64,000 bases of DNA from assembly GCF_004664715.2 (NCBI RefSeq), contig NC_051074.1:21802058-21866057 (forward strand), in the 5' to 3' direction. This stretch comes from Peromyscus leucopus (lineage: Eukaryota; Chordata; Mammalia; Rodentia; Cricetidae). The notes beneath the pieces were generated by a model. It was not told where the DNA came from, searched no databases, and worked only from the letters and a program-made list of their open reading frames with translations. Below are positions 1 through 10,479 of the stretch, in pieces (position 1 is the first letter of the stretch; each line of letters starts with the position of its first letter). The position numbers were made by a program, and so were the translations under genes.

Positions 1-64
1 CCACACACGGTGTGTACCATCCACCAGTGCAAGGCTATCTAGCATTAGAGTGACAGGTATAGGG

Positions 65-215
65 GAGCCAGCAAGACTCTCAGCCAGTGAAGGCCAAGCC
101 TACACCGGAGTTTGATCCCTGGGATGACTCCCAATCTGTCCTTCTGACCTCTACATCCAACATGGCAGATGTCCATACACACACAAACATGCACACAAAT
201 AAAATGAAAAGAAAA
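65..215 (+). repeat. B3-type SINE remnant
   Basis: The sequence keeps the 'gagtttgatccctggga' box, the 'tctgacctctacat' segment and a CA-rich tail ending in AATAAAA, as expected for a rodent B3/B2-related SINE. The middle is partly deleted. No gene is visible in this stretch. Confidence 0.6.
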
Positions 216-249
216 CAGTGACAGTCTAGAAATGCATACTAATAAGCTG

Positions 250-372
250 ACTTCGATGTAGTAAGTACATGGGAGGCTGAGGTAGAATTGATGCAAGTCA
301 GAGGTCAGCCAGGGCTAATCAGTGAATTCCATAGCAGCCTGGAGTGCAGTGGGAGAGCCTGCCTCAAAAACC
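250..372 (+). repeat. B1/B4-type SINE remnant
   Basis: A diverged 7SL-derived block with 'gggaggctgaggtaga' and a closing 'gagagcctgcctcaaaaacc'. It is an old copy and subfamily assignment is uncertain. Confidence 0.5.
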
Positions 373-377
373 AACTG

Positions 378-552
378 AGGGCTAGAGAGAAGGCTAGTGG
401 GTAGGGGCACTTACTGCTCTTGCAGAGGACCTGAGTGTCATGTCGGGTGGCTCACAACCACCTATGACTTCAGCTCCAAGGAGATCAGTGCATGTACAAA
501 CTCAAACACACATATAATTAAAAGGGTTTTATCTTTAAAAAAAAAAAAGGCA
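378..552 (+). repeat. B2/B3-type SINE with A-rich tail
   Basis: The tRNA-derived head ('gggctagagagaaggct'), the 'tgctcttgcagaggacctgagt' box and 'ggctcacaaccacctat' are present, and the element ends in an A-run at 538-548. Confidence 0.75.
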
Positions 553-564
553 AGCAGAAAATGG

Positions 565-712
565 GCATGGTAGGACAGACCGGTAATCCTAACACTTGGA
601 AGGTAAAGGCATCAGTTCAAAGCCATTACTGGCTACATACATAGAAAGCTTGAGGCTAGCCTGGGTTACATGAGATCCTGTCCCCACCCCCATCCAAAAA
701 AACATATATGGA
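565..712 (+). repeat. B4/B1-type SINE remnant
   Basis: Diverged sequence with 'ggtaatcctaacacttggaa', 'agttcaaagcca' and 'gagatcctgtcccc'. It is consistent with an old B1 or ID_B1 copy. Confidence 0.5.
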
Positions 713-785
713 AATTGTGTGTGGGGGGGGGAAACAGTTACAAAACCATAAATAATTCCTTCCAAATTTTGTTAAAATTAAGGTC

Positions 786-1012
786 TGGGGTGGGAAGATG
801 ACTTAGTGTAAATAAAAGTTTTTCCTGTGCAAAATGAGGACCTGAGTTCAATTCCCCAGAACTCACATAAAAATGGGCATGAGTACAGCGTTTGTAAACC
901 TAGCATTGCTGGGCAGAGACACACAGCATCCCAAGAGCTCTTCAGTCAGATAACATGGCCAAAAGGCCTCTGGTTCAGTGGGAGACCCTGTCTCACAGCA
1001 ATAAAAACAAAG
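786..1012 (+). repeat. B3-type SINE
   Basis: Contains 'gaggacctgagttcaattcccc', 'tgtaaacctagcattgctgggcagagac' and 'gggagaccctgtctcacagc', typical of a rodent B3 SINE. Short reading frames here are repeat-derived. Confidence 0.6.
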
Positions 1013-1295
1013 AGAAATACCACAGACAACTGACATCTTCCTCTGGAATGTGCAGTCACGGGCTCTCCTATTCCTACATACAGGTATATGTGTGTATACC
1101 TGGCCTGAAGATATAGATATGGAAATGATAATATAAGTGATTCATATTTCCTGAGCTTATTTATTTGCTGTGCCCAATATCCCATATTTCTTATGTTGAT
1201 TACAACTTACTGAAACTGTACTATATATTTTTTTAATTGCAAAAACATTAAAAAACTTTAAATTTATTAGAATTTCTTTTCTTCTTCTTTTTTTT

Positions 1296-1432
1296 AATGC
1301 CACCTTTAATCCCAGCAATTGGGAGGCAGAGGCAGGTAGATCTTGTGAGTTTGAGGCCAGCCTGATCTCCATCCCAGGCCAGCCAGGGCTAGAGAAACTA
1401 CCTCAAAAGCAATAAAAAAGAAAAAAAAAAAA
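1296..1432 (+). repeat. B1 SINE
   Basis: Clear B1 hallmarks: 'cacctttaatcccagca', 'ggaggcagaggcaggtagat', 'gtttgaggccagcctg', followed by an A-rich tail. Confidence 0.85.
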
Positions 1433-1533
1433 CAACCCAAAAACCCACAAAACAAAATCCTGCTTTTCAATTTATACCTCTTGTTACCCTTTGCCTCAAA
1501 GACAAAACAAGCAAAAGCTATCTCTGGTGTTTC

Positions 1534-1561
1534 TTTTTTTTTTTTTTTTTTTTTTTTTTTT
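1534..1561. repeat. poly-T tract
   Basis: An uninterrupted run of 28 T, probably the tail of a reverse-oriented retroposed element that has otherwise decayed. Confidence 0.9.
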
Positions 1562-1799
1562 GCCCTTATTTCTTAGTAGACGGCCTCATCCTCACTGAGT
1601 TTTTACCAAGAGCCTATCTGACCTATGTAACCTTCCAGTTTCTGACTCCAATCAGACCTATTCCACTCTCACCCCTATGCAGTCAGCTACGCAAAGCAGA
1701 ACCCTTACTCTCTACTGTAAAATCTTTCATTGATTCTTTTCTATACTATACTACCATATTTACCTTTTGTTTGCTTTAGGGAGCTTGAATTTGAGTTGG

Positions 1800-1930
1800 G
1801 CATATTTTACTGACAGGAATTTATATAGCTCAGGCTAACCTTGAACTTACTATGTAGCTAAAGATAACCCAGATTCTGATCCTCCTGCCTCTGAGCGCTG
1901 GGATTTCAGATGCAACCAACCATATTCATG
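1800..1930 (-). repeat. B1/B4-type SINE remnant
   Basis: Reverse-complement B1-like blocks ('tcaggctaaccttgaactt', 'cctcctgcctctgagcgctgggattt') are diverged but recognisable. Confidence 0.55.
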
Positions 1931-2094
1931 TGTACCTTATTGATGTTTTTACATGAAATAACTCCACAAGAACAGGAATTCTGTTTCTAACTTGTAGTGG
2001 TGAAAACACTGCACCACCCTCAAAAATAAGACATAAGATGCAGCTATTTAACACACAGGAAAAGAGCCACCAAACATCACCTATCATTATTATA

Positions 2095-2410
2095 CTTCAG
2101 CAGAGCATGAGCTCACATCTGAGATCTCAGCACTCAGGAGGCGAGGCTGGAGGACCACCAAAAGTTCAAAGCCAGCATGGCATACTGAGCAGGTTCCAAG
2201 CCAGCCAGGACTGCATGGTGAGATCTACACTTAAAAGGGGGCAAAATACTATAATCCAGCGGGCAGTGGTGGGACACATTTCTAATCCCAGCACTTGGGA
2301 GGCAGAGGCAAACAGATCTCTGAGTTCCAGGCCAGCCTGGTCTCCAGAGTGAGTTCTAGGACAGCCAGGGCTGCACAGAGAAACCCTGTTTCAGAAACTA
2401 ACAACAACAA
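2095..2410 (+). repeat. Two tandem B1-type SINEs
   Basis: A diverged copy (about 2095-2240) is followed by a well-preserved B1 (about 2258-2400) with 'ctaatcccagcacttggga' and 'gagttccaggccagcctgg'. Both read on the plus strand and the second ends in an A-rich tail. Confidence 0.7.
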
Positions 2411-2739
2411 AAACCCACTATAATCCAATCCACACTGTTACCTGAACATTACCCACAGTAAGCCCTCAAATGATTTACTGACAGACTCAACTGCAAATGG
2501 GAATGTTTCCATTTCAGAACTGAAGAAGCAAAGATTAACTACATAACTACAAAGTTCACCAGTGATGCTACCCTTCAAAATGCAGGTCTAATTCTAAAGC
2601 CCTGAATGGATTCTGTACTAATATATAATTAATCTTTTGTTGAGAACTAACTTAATTTTTGTTTTACTGTTGGGAAAATAAAACCCAACCAAATAAAGCT
2701 TTTTTTCTTTCCTGTAATTGTCCTGTAGTTAATTACAGT

Positions 2740-2925
2740 AGCCATTTACGTTTATGTACTGTGTGTCCCTGCACTCTCCGGACACAAGTCATGCCTGTGA
2801 AGGTCAAAGCACAACTTGTGGAAGTGGTTTTCTCCTTCCACTCTATGGGTTCAGGGCACTGAACTCGGGTCCTCAAACCTGTAGGCAAGCGCCTTTCATG
2901 CTGAGCTACCTCGCAGGCCCCGGAA
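2740..2925 (-). repeat. B3-type SINE, reverse
   Basis: Reverse-complement B3 features, including 'gaactcgggtcctc' and the terminal 'atgctgagctacctcgcaggcc'. The flanking stretch 2411-2740 shows no gene. Confidence 0.6.
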
Positions 2926-3590
2926 TCTGCATTTTTAGGATTACTTGAGTGTTTCAATCGCGGCAATCCAATTCCTTTGCCTACATGAGATGTCTCTGAA
3001 ATTCAAATGACCACAAAACTGCAACTCTTTAGTCCTGGTAGTACCGTTGTTCATGGCACTATTCTTTCACGGAGGATGAGTACGATTTTCTACCGAGCAT
3101 GTCCTATGAGGAATGAAAAACTGCAGTAAAAGAAACACTGGTCACCTCTATCTAGGCCTGAAGGAACTCAGCACGCCTTCACCAAGCGTGTCAGCATTTT
3201 CTCCAGCATGCTTCTAATTCTGTTGCAGCGGAGCCGCCAAGGCTGGGAGACAAGCAGCCCCTTTCCTCGCGGCCGCGATCCTGGAAGCAGCAGGCCCACG
3301 CAGGACCGCACTAGGTTCAAACGACAACCGCCTCCCTGACCTTGACTAAGTTAGGGGTGACGTTCCCTGCCCGGGTAGGGACGGCTCGCACCCGGTCGCA
3401 GCCACAGCTGCGGAGCATGCCAGCAGCTACGAGGACGAAGGCCGCGGCGTCCCTGCCGCCGCCAGCGGACCCATCCAGCGCCCTGGGGATTGGGGGGGGG
3501 GCGGGGGAGGTCTCCCGGTACCAAAGCTAAAGGAGGCACGAAGAGCGGGCGATAGTGGCGACAGTGCCCGGGTCCACCCCAGCCTCTTAC

Positions 3591-3641
3591 CCACTGAGCG
3601 CTGAGGCCGGCCGCCCGGGCCCGCAGCGCCAAGGAGAACAT
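3591..3641 (-). CDS. Ndufv2: NADH dehydrogenase flavoprotein 2, coding exon 1 (5' end of gene)
   Basis: Read on the minus strand, this 51-bp exon encodes 17 residues, MFSLALRARAAGLSAQW. It resembles the N-terminal mitochondrial presequence of mammalian NDUFV2 as I remember it: Arg/Ala-rich with no acidic residues. The ATG at 3641 has a good Kozak context (gcccgccATG), and no earlier in-frame ATG was found close by. The exon ends exactly at a strong splice donor, GTAAGAG (3590 downward), in phase 0. NDUFV2 is the 24-kDa 2Fe-2S subunit of the N module of complex I in the mitochondrial matrix. The cysteine-bearing body of the protein is in later exons. I found no second exon between 1 and 3590, so intron 1 must run off the left edge. 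The identification rests on a short presequence plus gene order, so it is firm but not absolute. Confidence 0.85.
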
Positions 3642-3720
3642 GGCGGGCCACACGGTTCTCCTATCCCGGCCGCTCTAGGCTGACGCCCGACGAACGAGAC
3701 TGGAGGGCCCGCCCCCGCCC
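3642..3720 (-). other. Ndufv2: Ndufv2 5' UTR and proximal promoter
   Basis: GC-rich sequence immediately upstream of the ATG on the minus strand. The transcription start cannot be placed from sequence alone; CpG-island promoters usually have dispersed starts. Confidence 0.5.
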
Positions 3721-4597
3721 CCTTGCGCGCGCGCTCACGAGCCCAGGACGCACGGCGCGCGCGCGCGCTCACGAGCCGGGAGGCTGGAACCGGACTCGAC
3801 TCCGGAAGTGAGGGCGCGCGCGGGGGCTTTCTGGGGCCAGTGGGCGGGCCCAGAGCAGTCCGGTCCCTAAAAGGAAAGCTGCCGGACGTCAAGAAGGTAG
3901 ATTAATATAATATGTATATCCAAGCATAAGGCCCGAGGAAGCTGAGAAAAGTTCCCACTCGGAGCCGGAAGGGGCTTCCTAGCAACCTCATTCCCTCCGA
4001 CTTCCTGTCCGGTCGGTCCCGGAGGGTGGTCTGGCCCTTTAAGGCAGGGCGCACAGAAAGCCAGGTCCAGCGGGAGAAAAACCTCTGGACAGGTAGAATC
4101 AGCTTGAAACTGTGCTTAGGTGCTGGAGAAGGAAAAGGAAATGGGTATAGGCAGTCATTAAAAAATAGTTTGAAAATAATAAAGTGAAGTCTTTAAGGAG
4201 AGAGTAATGTAAAAAGAACAAACCACATAAGGTTGGGAGATACCATAACAAAGGGCATTTGGAAACTATATGGTGTTACATTAAATGGTTTAAAATAGAA
4301 ATAAAATGACAGGATAAACTGAGATTGGCTGAATACTGATTATGATTACTATCATTCTGGTATTTCATAGTTAGTTCTGAATAGCCATAGTGGCTTTCTC
4401 TACCTTCTCAAAGAAGAAAGCTTTAGAAATACAGGAAAAAGAAAAATAGAAAAGGTGGATTGATCAAAGACAAGCCTTAGAAGAAAAATTAGAAAGCCTT
4501 ATAAATAAAAAATGAGAAAGATACTAAGACGGAAGGATTAAGCCTAGAGCCTACAGAGCCACCATATAATGAAATAAAAGAAGTCCAGCCAAAAGTT

Positions 4598-5050
4598 GTG
4601 AGAAAACCAACTTTAGCTTGTCCATTTATTTTACCACAAATACCAGCAGACAATAGGTACCCACTAGATTTAAAAGAACTTAAAGAAGCAGTAGTTGCAT
4701 ATGGTCTGCAGTCACCATTGGTGAAGCACATATTAAATTCTTGGGTGGTTCAAAATAGAGTAATCCCCCAAGACTGGAAAGAAATGACAAAAACAGGGTT
4801 AGAATGTGGTCCTCAGTTTCAGTGGCAAGCGTGGTGGAAGGAAGAGGCTAGGGACATAGGAGAGAGAATTCGGGCTACAGGTATCAGTATTTCCCAGGAT
4901 CAGTTGCTAGGTGAAGACCCATATGCTGAGGCAGAAATGCAGGTTGAATATGATGATACCACCTTGGCACTGTGTTGTAAAGCAGCTTTAAGTGCTTGGG
5001 ACAGGGTTAAAGATACAGGGAAAAGGTCTGAACTGCTTACTGACATTTGA
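4598..5050 (+). pseudogene. ERV gag remnant, capsid-like part
   Basis: A 150-codon open stretch with a proline-rich start and an acidic, Trp-containing body that resembles the capsid region of betaretrovirus-like Gag. It stops at 5048-5050. A run of T at about 5079-5090 then separates it from the next open segment in another frame, which suggests a frame-breaking expansion. The matrix part and the start of gag are missing or unrecognisable in 4110-4597. Family assignment is by general pattern only. Confidence 0.65.
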
Positions 5051-5097
5051 CAAGGCCCAAGAGAAGCCTTCACTGATTTTTTTTTTTTTAACGAAGA

Positions 5098-5499
5098 TTG
5101 GCTTCAGCTATAAGTAGAAAAGTATCAGATGCAGAAGTCAGACGAATATTACTCGAATCTTTGGCTTTTGAAAATGCTAGTTCAGAATGCAAAAGGGTGA
5201 TTAGGCCTTTAATGGCAAGATCAGCACCCATAGAGGGATGGGTTAGAAATACAGTTGGTACTGGATCTCACACTCATTATGCTACTTTGAAAAATCAAAA
5301 TGTCAGATGTTTTAATTGTGGTAAGCAAGGTCATTTGAAAAGGGATTGTAGCCAAGGTGTTCCTAGGAACAATATTTTTTCTGGAGATAATTCAAACAGA
5401 AGCCCCCAACCTTCTGAATTATGCCGAAGGTGTGGCAAAGGCCGGCACTGGACTAATGAATGCAGATCATCAAGGTACAAACAAGGTAACTGCTTGTAG
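5098..5499 (+). pseudogene. ERV gag remnant, nucleocapsid-like part with two CCHC zinc knuckles
   Basis: Two zinc knuckles of the form C-X2-C-X4-H-X4-C are encoded at 5308-5349 and 5422-5463. This is the arrangement seen in nucleocapsid proteins of betaretrovirus-like elements. The segment has no plausible start of its own, being the downstream half of a broken gag, and ends at a stop at 5497-5499. A functional RNA-binding product is unlikely. Confidence 0.75.
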
Positions 5500-6004
5500 G
5501 GAAATGCCCAGGGGGTGGGCATATCAAGTTGGCTATTTCAGGTCAGCAGAGAAACTCATCCGCAGAACAATTAAACAGCTCTGCTCTGGGGATAGCCATT
5601 AATAACCCAGATGTCAAAGTCAGAGCAGCTTTAGTAGATAAAACAGAAAAAGTATGGGCACCATAGCATAGATACATATTCAGGATTCCAATAGCAACTG
5701 CTTTAAGTTCTAAAAAGGCTGATTCTGTAATTACACTTTTATTAGAAATTATGGCTATATTAGGAATACCTTTACAAATTAAAATTTACAATGCTCCAGC
5801 ATTTGTCTCTAGTAAAATGAAATAGTTTTTGCATATTACAACATAAAGCATGTTACAGGTACACCACACAATCCTCCAGGACAAGCAGTTGTAGAAAGAT
5901 CCAATTGTACTTTAAAAGAGATGCTTAATAAACAGAAAAAGGTAATAAAGAACCCCCCAGACAGATTACATAATGCTTTATTAACTTTAATTTATTATTT
6001 TTGT

Positions 6005-6154
6005 TTGTTTTTCAAGACAGGGTTTCTCTGTGAAACAGTCCTGGCTGTCCTGGAACTCACTCTGTAGACCAGACTAACCTCAAACTCACAGAGATCTGCC
6101 TTCCTCTGCCTCCTGGGTGCCAGGATTAAAGGTGTGTACCACCACCACTTGGCT
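6005..6154 (-). repeat. B1 SINE inserted in the ERV
   Basis: Reverse B1 with 'caagacagggtttctctg', 'ggaactcactctgtagacc' and 'ggattaaaggtgtgtacc'. It sits inside the integrase-like remnant and is therefore younger than that element. Confidence 0.9.
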
Positions 6155-6206
6155 AAATTTTTTAAATATTAATGAGCAAAAAACTACAGCTGCTAAGAGA
6201 CATTGG

Positions 6207-6210
<4 letters not shown>

Positions 6211-6254
<44 letters not shown>
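6211..6254. repeat. (TG)n dinucleotide array
   Basis: Twenty-two uninterrupted TG units inside the ERV pol remnant. Confidence 0.95.
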
Positions 6255-6255
<1 letters not shown>

Positions 6256-6861
6256 CGGGGGGAAACTGCTGAATTAAACCAACCTATATATTTTAAGGAT
6301 GTCTTAACTTCAGAATGGAAGTCAATATGTTGCGTTGGGGGAGAGGTTATGCCTTTGTTTCCACAGGAAAAGAAAAGCTATAGATTTCTTCAAAATTAAT
6401 AAAGATCAGATTTGACTGGGGGAAGACCTCCTGAAAATCTTGGCTACAGACGTGAAGCAAGAAAAACCACAAGACAGGTGACATATATGCTGATCCCTCT
6501 ACATGGGAACAGTTCTGAGTTGGATGAGACATGATAAATCTTATTGGCTACAGAGTCCTCATGACAGTTTGGTTATGCAGTCCAAATGGACTTATAAGGT
6601 TGACAGATGCCTTTTACCTGCTCAAACATAGAACAGAAGATCATCTTTAGCTGACTTGTGCACACTGTACATTTAGTCCTTGTGTTAATGCAGATACACA
6701 TTTACAAGTTTCTGCGTTTTCAGAACAAAAGGACCAGACACTAATGAAGACAAGTAGCCCAGGTGATCCAGCCACACAGAATGCCTCCATTGGTGTTTCC
6801 TCAAAAATCTGCATCCAAGACAACTTCAGAGTAACTAATTAAGATGGTCCAGATTTGTAGT

Positions 6862-7233
6862 TGAAGTTTTCTCTGGTCCTGCCCAGCCCCATGGATCCTG
6901 CAACCACTTATAAAATAATCGCTCAAAAGCTTATATTAACTAAAATTGCCCGACCATTAGCTCAGGCTAACTATTAAATAGCGCTTACATTTAAACTCGG
7001 CCCATTTCTATTAATTTATATGTTGCCACATGTTCCATGGCTTTACCTATGTGCCATTACATGCTGCTTCCTGGACGGCAGGCTGGTGTCTCCTGACTCA
7101 GCCTTTCTCTTTCCAGAATTCTTGTCTGCTTATCCCACCTATACTTCCTGCCTGGCTACTGGCCAATCAGCATTTTATTTATCAACCAATCAGAGCAACA
7201 CATTCACAGTATACAGAGCAATATCCCACAGCA
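6862..7233 (-). mobile_element. LTR of the minus-strand ERV
   Basis: Read on the minus strand it opens with TGCTGTGGGATATT and contains 'ctgattggttgataaataaaa' and 'gctgattggccagtagccaggcaggaa'. These core blocks are shared in diverged form with the plus-strand LTR at 10101-10479. The minus-strand flank just before its start, at 7234-7250, is purine-rich ('agaaaaggggaggtgc'), matching a polypurine tract, so this is a 3' LTR whose internal region lies to its right. The outer edge near 6862 is approximate. Confidence 0.75.
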
Positions 7234-8470
7234 CCTCCCCTTTTCTGGCTAATCAAAAAAGAAGGGTTTAACTTTAACATAGTAAAATTACATATAACAA
7301 AACAGTAATCAAGCAAGAATTACAGTTATTTAGTCTATTTGTATTTGGCAGAATTAAAGAAAATATTCTATCTATCCTATATTTGTGAGTCTGAAGTTTT
7401 ATATCTAATTTATCTTTTATCATAACCAAGGAAAATTATAACTATCTAGTCTTCAACTACATCAAAGACGTCAGAAGGATATAATGTTACCTAAGTAAAC
7501 AGGAAGAGTATTGTAAGCAACTTCCAAAAATCTGGAATGACAGAAACAGCTGCCTGCCTGGACAGTCATCCAAAGTTCCTCTGTAATGTTGGGGCATCCA
7601 TCTTCAGCCCATAGGCCTAGAGTCTCTCAGTCACTTTTCTCTGTGTCCTGTAGAATGTCTGGCAGTTTGCTCTGCAAAGCAGGAATCTGAAGGACCATCT
7701 CACCTTGCAAAGTTCAGTGGTCACCTTTCTATGGGTCCTGCATGTCCAGTCAATACAACATTTTTGTCAAGCAGTCCAGGAAAGAACAGTTTCTTGCCCA
7801 AATGGCTAACTTTTGCCATGAAGATGATGAACTCCATATGGAGTATCTTCAGTGCCCATCATCTTCCTTGAAGTAATTGGTGCTGCCAGGAACAGATGTG
7901 TCTCATTGTCCAGAAAAGTCTAAGTTTTTAAAACATTTTAAATGTCATATTCTGTAGGTCTTTGAATTATCTACCTATATCTATGTATACCTAGAAAACT
8001 TAACATGACTATAAGTTTGACCATCATAGATGACTAATGATTAATCTGTATTTCTCAGTTATACACTACAGTTTCAAATAAGTTGTTCAAACAAAATATT
8101 TTAAACAAGAGTAGAAATATACATACAGGGACTGGAGAGATGGCTCAGTGGTTAAGAGCACTGACTATTCTTCCAGAGGACCCGAGTTCAATTCCCAGCA
8201 TCCACATGACAGCTCACAATTGTCTGTAACTCCAAGATCTGACACCCTCACACAGACATACATGCAGACAAAACACCAATGCACATAAAATAAATTTATA
8301 TATATATACAGTATAACAAAAATTAACTTTAAATTTGTATCAATAAACTAAAATCTATACCAATGTAAAACATTTTAAATAAGTTGCTCTTTAAAAGTAG
8401 GTTCAACAATTTACATATCTATAATATATCTTATCTATCATATCTATAATATGCTATATTTCCATATCAG
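7234..8470 (-). mobile_element. 3' internal region of the minus-strand ERV
   Basis: Non-coding internal sequence. Its reverse complement aligns by eye with the plus-strand copy. For example, 7510-7890 matches 9320-9715, sharing 'cctggcagcaccaat', 'gaagatgatgggca' and 'ctccatatggagt' in the same order. A B2 SINE interrupts it at 8127-8300. No open frame of note is present. Confidence 0.7.
8127..8300 (+). repeat. B2 SINE inserted in the ERV
   Basis: Well-kept B2: 'ggagagatggctcagtggtt', 'ttccagaggacccgagttca' and an AATAAA-bearing tail. Confidence 0.9.
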
Positions 8471-10088
8471 TCCAGCCTTACAGACTACTCCAGCCAGGAC
8501 TTTCAGTCAAGCCCTGTACTTTCTATCACACTGAGACTACACAACAGCTAACTCTCCTAGCACTTGACCATTATCCCTATTTTTCTCAGGGTCCCCTAAA
8601 GATGATGTCACTCCCAGACAACAGGAAGCAATTTTAAGAACACTACTACACCCACATTCTGAAGAGGTGGGGTGGGTGGATTTTGGTCATTCAATGGGTT
8701 ATGGATGTTTGTCATTGTTTAAGGGGGTTGGTTGCAAGTTGTTACTGGTTATGGTCAGGGAGAAAACTAAACAAAGGAAGTTAGATTAAGGGATTTCTTT
8801 CTTTTTCTTTCTTTTATCCTGTTTTCTCTCCTATCTAGTGTTGAAAAAATAAGAGGGGGGATGGGGATGAAAAAGGAAGGGGACACAGGAATGATGGAAT
8901 AAAAGGGTAGATTATTGAATCTACCTTTAAACAAAAAAAGCTACTACTAGTCTCATATTTTACATAGGTATGGATTTTTGTATATTGATACAAATTTAAC
9001 GTTATTTTTGTTACAATATACTATATATATGTATATATATTTCTATTCTTGTTTAAAGTATTGTACCTATGCAACTCATTTTAAGATGTAATGTAAAGTT
9101 ATAGTTCTTGAAAGCTACTATTACAAACTGTTTAGGATAATTAATATAACATTCAAACTTGTAAGGTCATAAGTGTAGACAGAAATAAGCTTTATTTAGC
9201 CTCATGTATGTTTTCAAGGCTAAACATATTTTAGATAGACAGATGGTGTTCAAACACATCAGAGATCTACAGCACATGGCATTTAAGAGGTTTCTATAAC
9301 ATAAGGCTTATCATGACAGTGAGCTACATCTGCTCCTGGCAGCACCAATCTACTTCAAAGAAGATGATGGGCATCGAAGAACCTCCATATGGAGTTTAAA
9401 TGTGGCAAAGCTAGCCAACTGGCAAGACACTGCCTTTGCCTCGACTGCTGACAGACAGTATGCTGTACAAATTTGACAAACAGGACACCAAAGGCGACTG
9501 CTGGACTTTGCCACGACAAGGTAGGCCAGGCCTTCAAAATCCCTGCTTTACAGAAAAGTCTGTCAGATACTCTAGGCCTGCAGGCTCAAGATGGATGCTC
9601 CAACGTTGCAGAGGAGCCTTGGGTGACTGTCCAGGCAGCCAGCTGTCTCTGTCATTTCTATAGTTTCGGAAGTCGCTTGCTCTGCACTTCCTGTTTACTT
9701 GGGTAACATTTATCCTTCTCAGGTCTCTGATGGGGTTGAAGACAGTTATGGTCTTACGGTTTCCCTTGTTACCAAATTCAGAAAAGAGACTCACAGAGCA
9801 GATGTAATGTTTATAAAGGTTGAGAGACATAAAAGCTTAAGTTGTTTATCTAAGAAAATGTTTTAAGTTCCAAAAAGATATTTTTAGGTTGGTAATACAA
9901 GTTATGAAAGAAAATGATTTAGGTACAAAGCTTTGGACTCACCAAGATACAATAGGACAGATAATAGAGTACTTTCTTCAAAGTTGCCAAATACAAATAG
10001 ACTGGACATTGTGAATGTAATTCTTACCTGATAATTGTTCTTATTGTACATAGTTTATTGATATTAGAGAAAGAGCCTTTTATTGAAC
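8471..10088 (+). mobile_element. 3' internal region of the plus-strand ERV
   Basis: A non-coding internal segment leading to the polypurine tract 'aaaagggggaag' at about 10089-10100. It shares an ordered series of blocks with the reverse complement of 7234-8470. The left junction with the minus-strand element was not resolved. No env-like frame was seen. Confidence 0.65.
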
Positions 10089-10100
10089 TAAAAGGGGGAA

Positions 10101-10479
10101 GTGTTGGGATAATGTGTGAATGTGTGTTTGTCTTTCCTCACCTGCCTAAGGCACCTTCTGATTGGTTTAATAAAGAGCTGAATGGCCAATAGCTAGGCAG
10201 GAGAGGATAGGCAAAGCTTCTGGAGAGAGATAGGAACTTGTGGAAAAGAAGGTAGGGTGGTGGGGGAATTTGGAGCCAGATGTGGAGGAAGTCAGACTTA
10301 CAGAACTGGGGAGAAATAATGAGCCATGTGGCAGAATGTAGATTATTATAAACGGGTTAATTTAGGTTTTAAGAGCTACTTGGGAACAAGCCTAAGCTAA
10401 GGCCAAGCTTCCATAATTAATAAAAAGTCTCCGTGTCATTATTTAAAAGTTGGCAGTCCAAAGAAAGATCGGCTATACA
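10101..10479 (+). mobile_element. 3' LTR of the plus-strand ERV
   Basis: Begins TGTTGGGATAATGTG directly after the polypurine tract and ends '...ggctataCA', giving the expected TG...CA termini. It includes 'ctgattggtttaataaagagc' and 'aatggccaatagctaggcaggagagg', blocks also present in the minus-strand LTR. The base after the end starts 'aatgac'. No matching duplication was found to the left because the 5' LTR is absent. Confidence 0.8.

Larger units (their letters stand above)
3220..4030. promoter_or_regulatory. Ndufv2: CpG-rich promoter region of Ndufv2
   Basis: Base composition jumps from AT-rich flanks to a dense CpG block, with tracts such as 'cgcgcgcgcgctcacgag' near 3755. It surrounds the Ndufv2 initiator ATG at 3641. 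A CCGGAAGTG ETS/GABP-type site lies at 3802-3810, about 160 bp upstream of the ATG on the gene's strand. GABP (NRF-2) sites are established features of nuclear genes for respiratory-chain subunits; its use here is inferred. I see no coding exon on the plus strand of this island, so there is no evidence for a divergent protein-coding partner. Confidence 0.75.
5600..6480 (+). pseudogene. ERV integrase-like remnants, interrupted by B1 and a TG array
   Basis: Short conceptual segments in several frames resemble the C-terminal half of a retroviral integrase. Stops and frame changes are frequent. The run is broken by a reverse B1 SINE (6005-6154) and a TG array (6211-6254). Because this follows the nucleocapsid segment by only about 100 bp, protease, reverse transcriptase and RNase H are missing, pointing to a large internal deletion in this copy or its parent. 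Confidence 0.6.
4110..10479 (+). mobile_element. Decayed class II endogenous retrovirus locus, composite
   Basis: This AT-rich block, unlike the CpG island to its left, is a patchwork of retroviral pieces. On the plus strand there are a Gag capsid-like frame (4598-5050), a nucleocapsid-like frame with two CCHC boxes (5098-5499), integrase-like remnants (about 5600-6480), a long non-coding 3' internal region (about 8470-10090), a polypurine tract and one 3' LTR (10101-10479). A related minus-strand element with its own LTR occupies about 6862-8470. No 5' LTR, protease or reverse transcriptase region was found. Two CCHC boxes fit a betaretrovirus-like (ERVK, IAP or type-D-like) origin. All frames are broken and the locus cannot code for virus. 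Internal boundaries between the two elements are approximate. Confidence 0.75.

Noticed and set aside
1..3590. Ndufv2 exon 2 on the minus strand
   Set aside because: No acceptor followed by sequence resembling the next part of NDUFV2 was found among the SINEs. Intron 1 probably extends off the window.
3587..3905. Plus- and minus-strand frames in the Ndufv2 island beyond coding exon 1
   Set aside because: CpG-island chance frames. Only the 17-codon exon ending at a strong donor matches a known protein.
4598..5499. A domesticated gag-derived gene
   Set aside because: The capsid and nucleocapsid halves are in different frames, separated by a stop and a T-run. No host promoter or splice structure is visible.
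8127..8300. tRNA gene
   Set aside because: B2 heads derive from tRNA and keep A/B-box-like sequence, but this and the other B2 copies have SINE bodies and tails and no functional cloverleaf.
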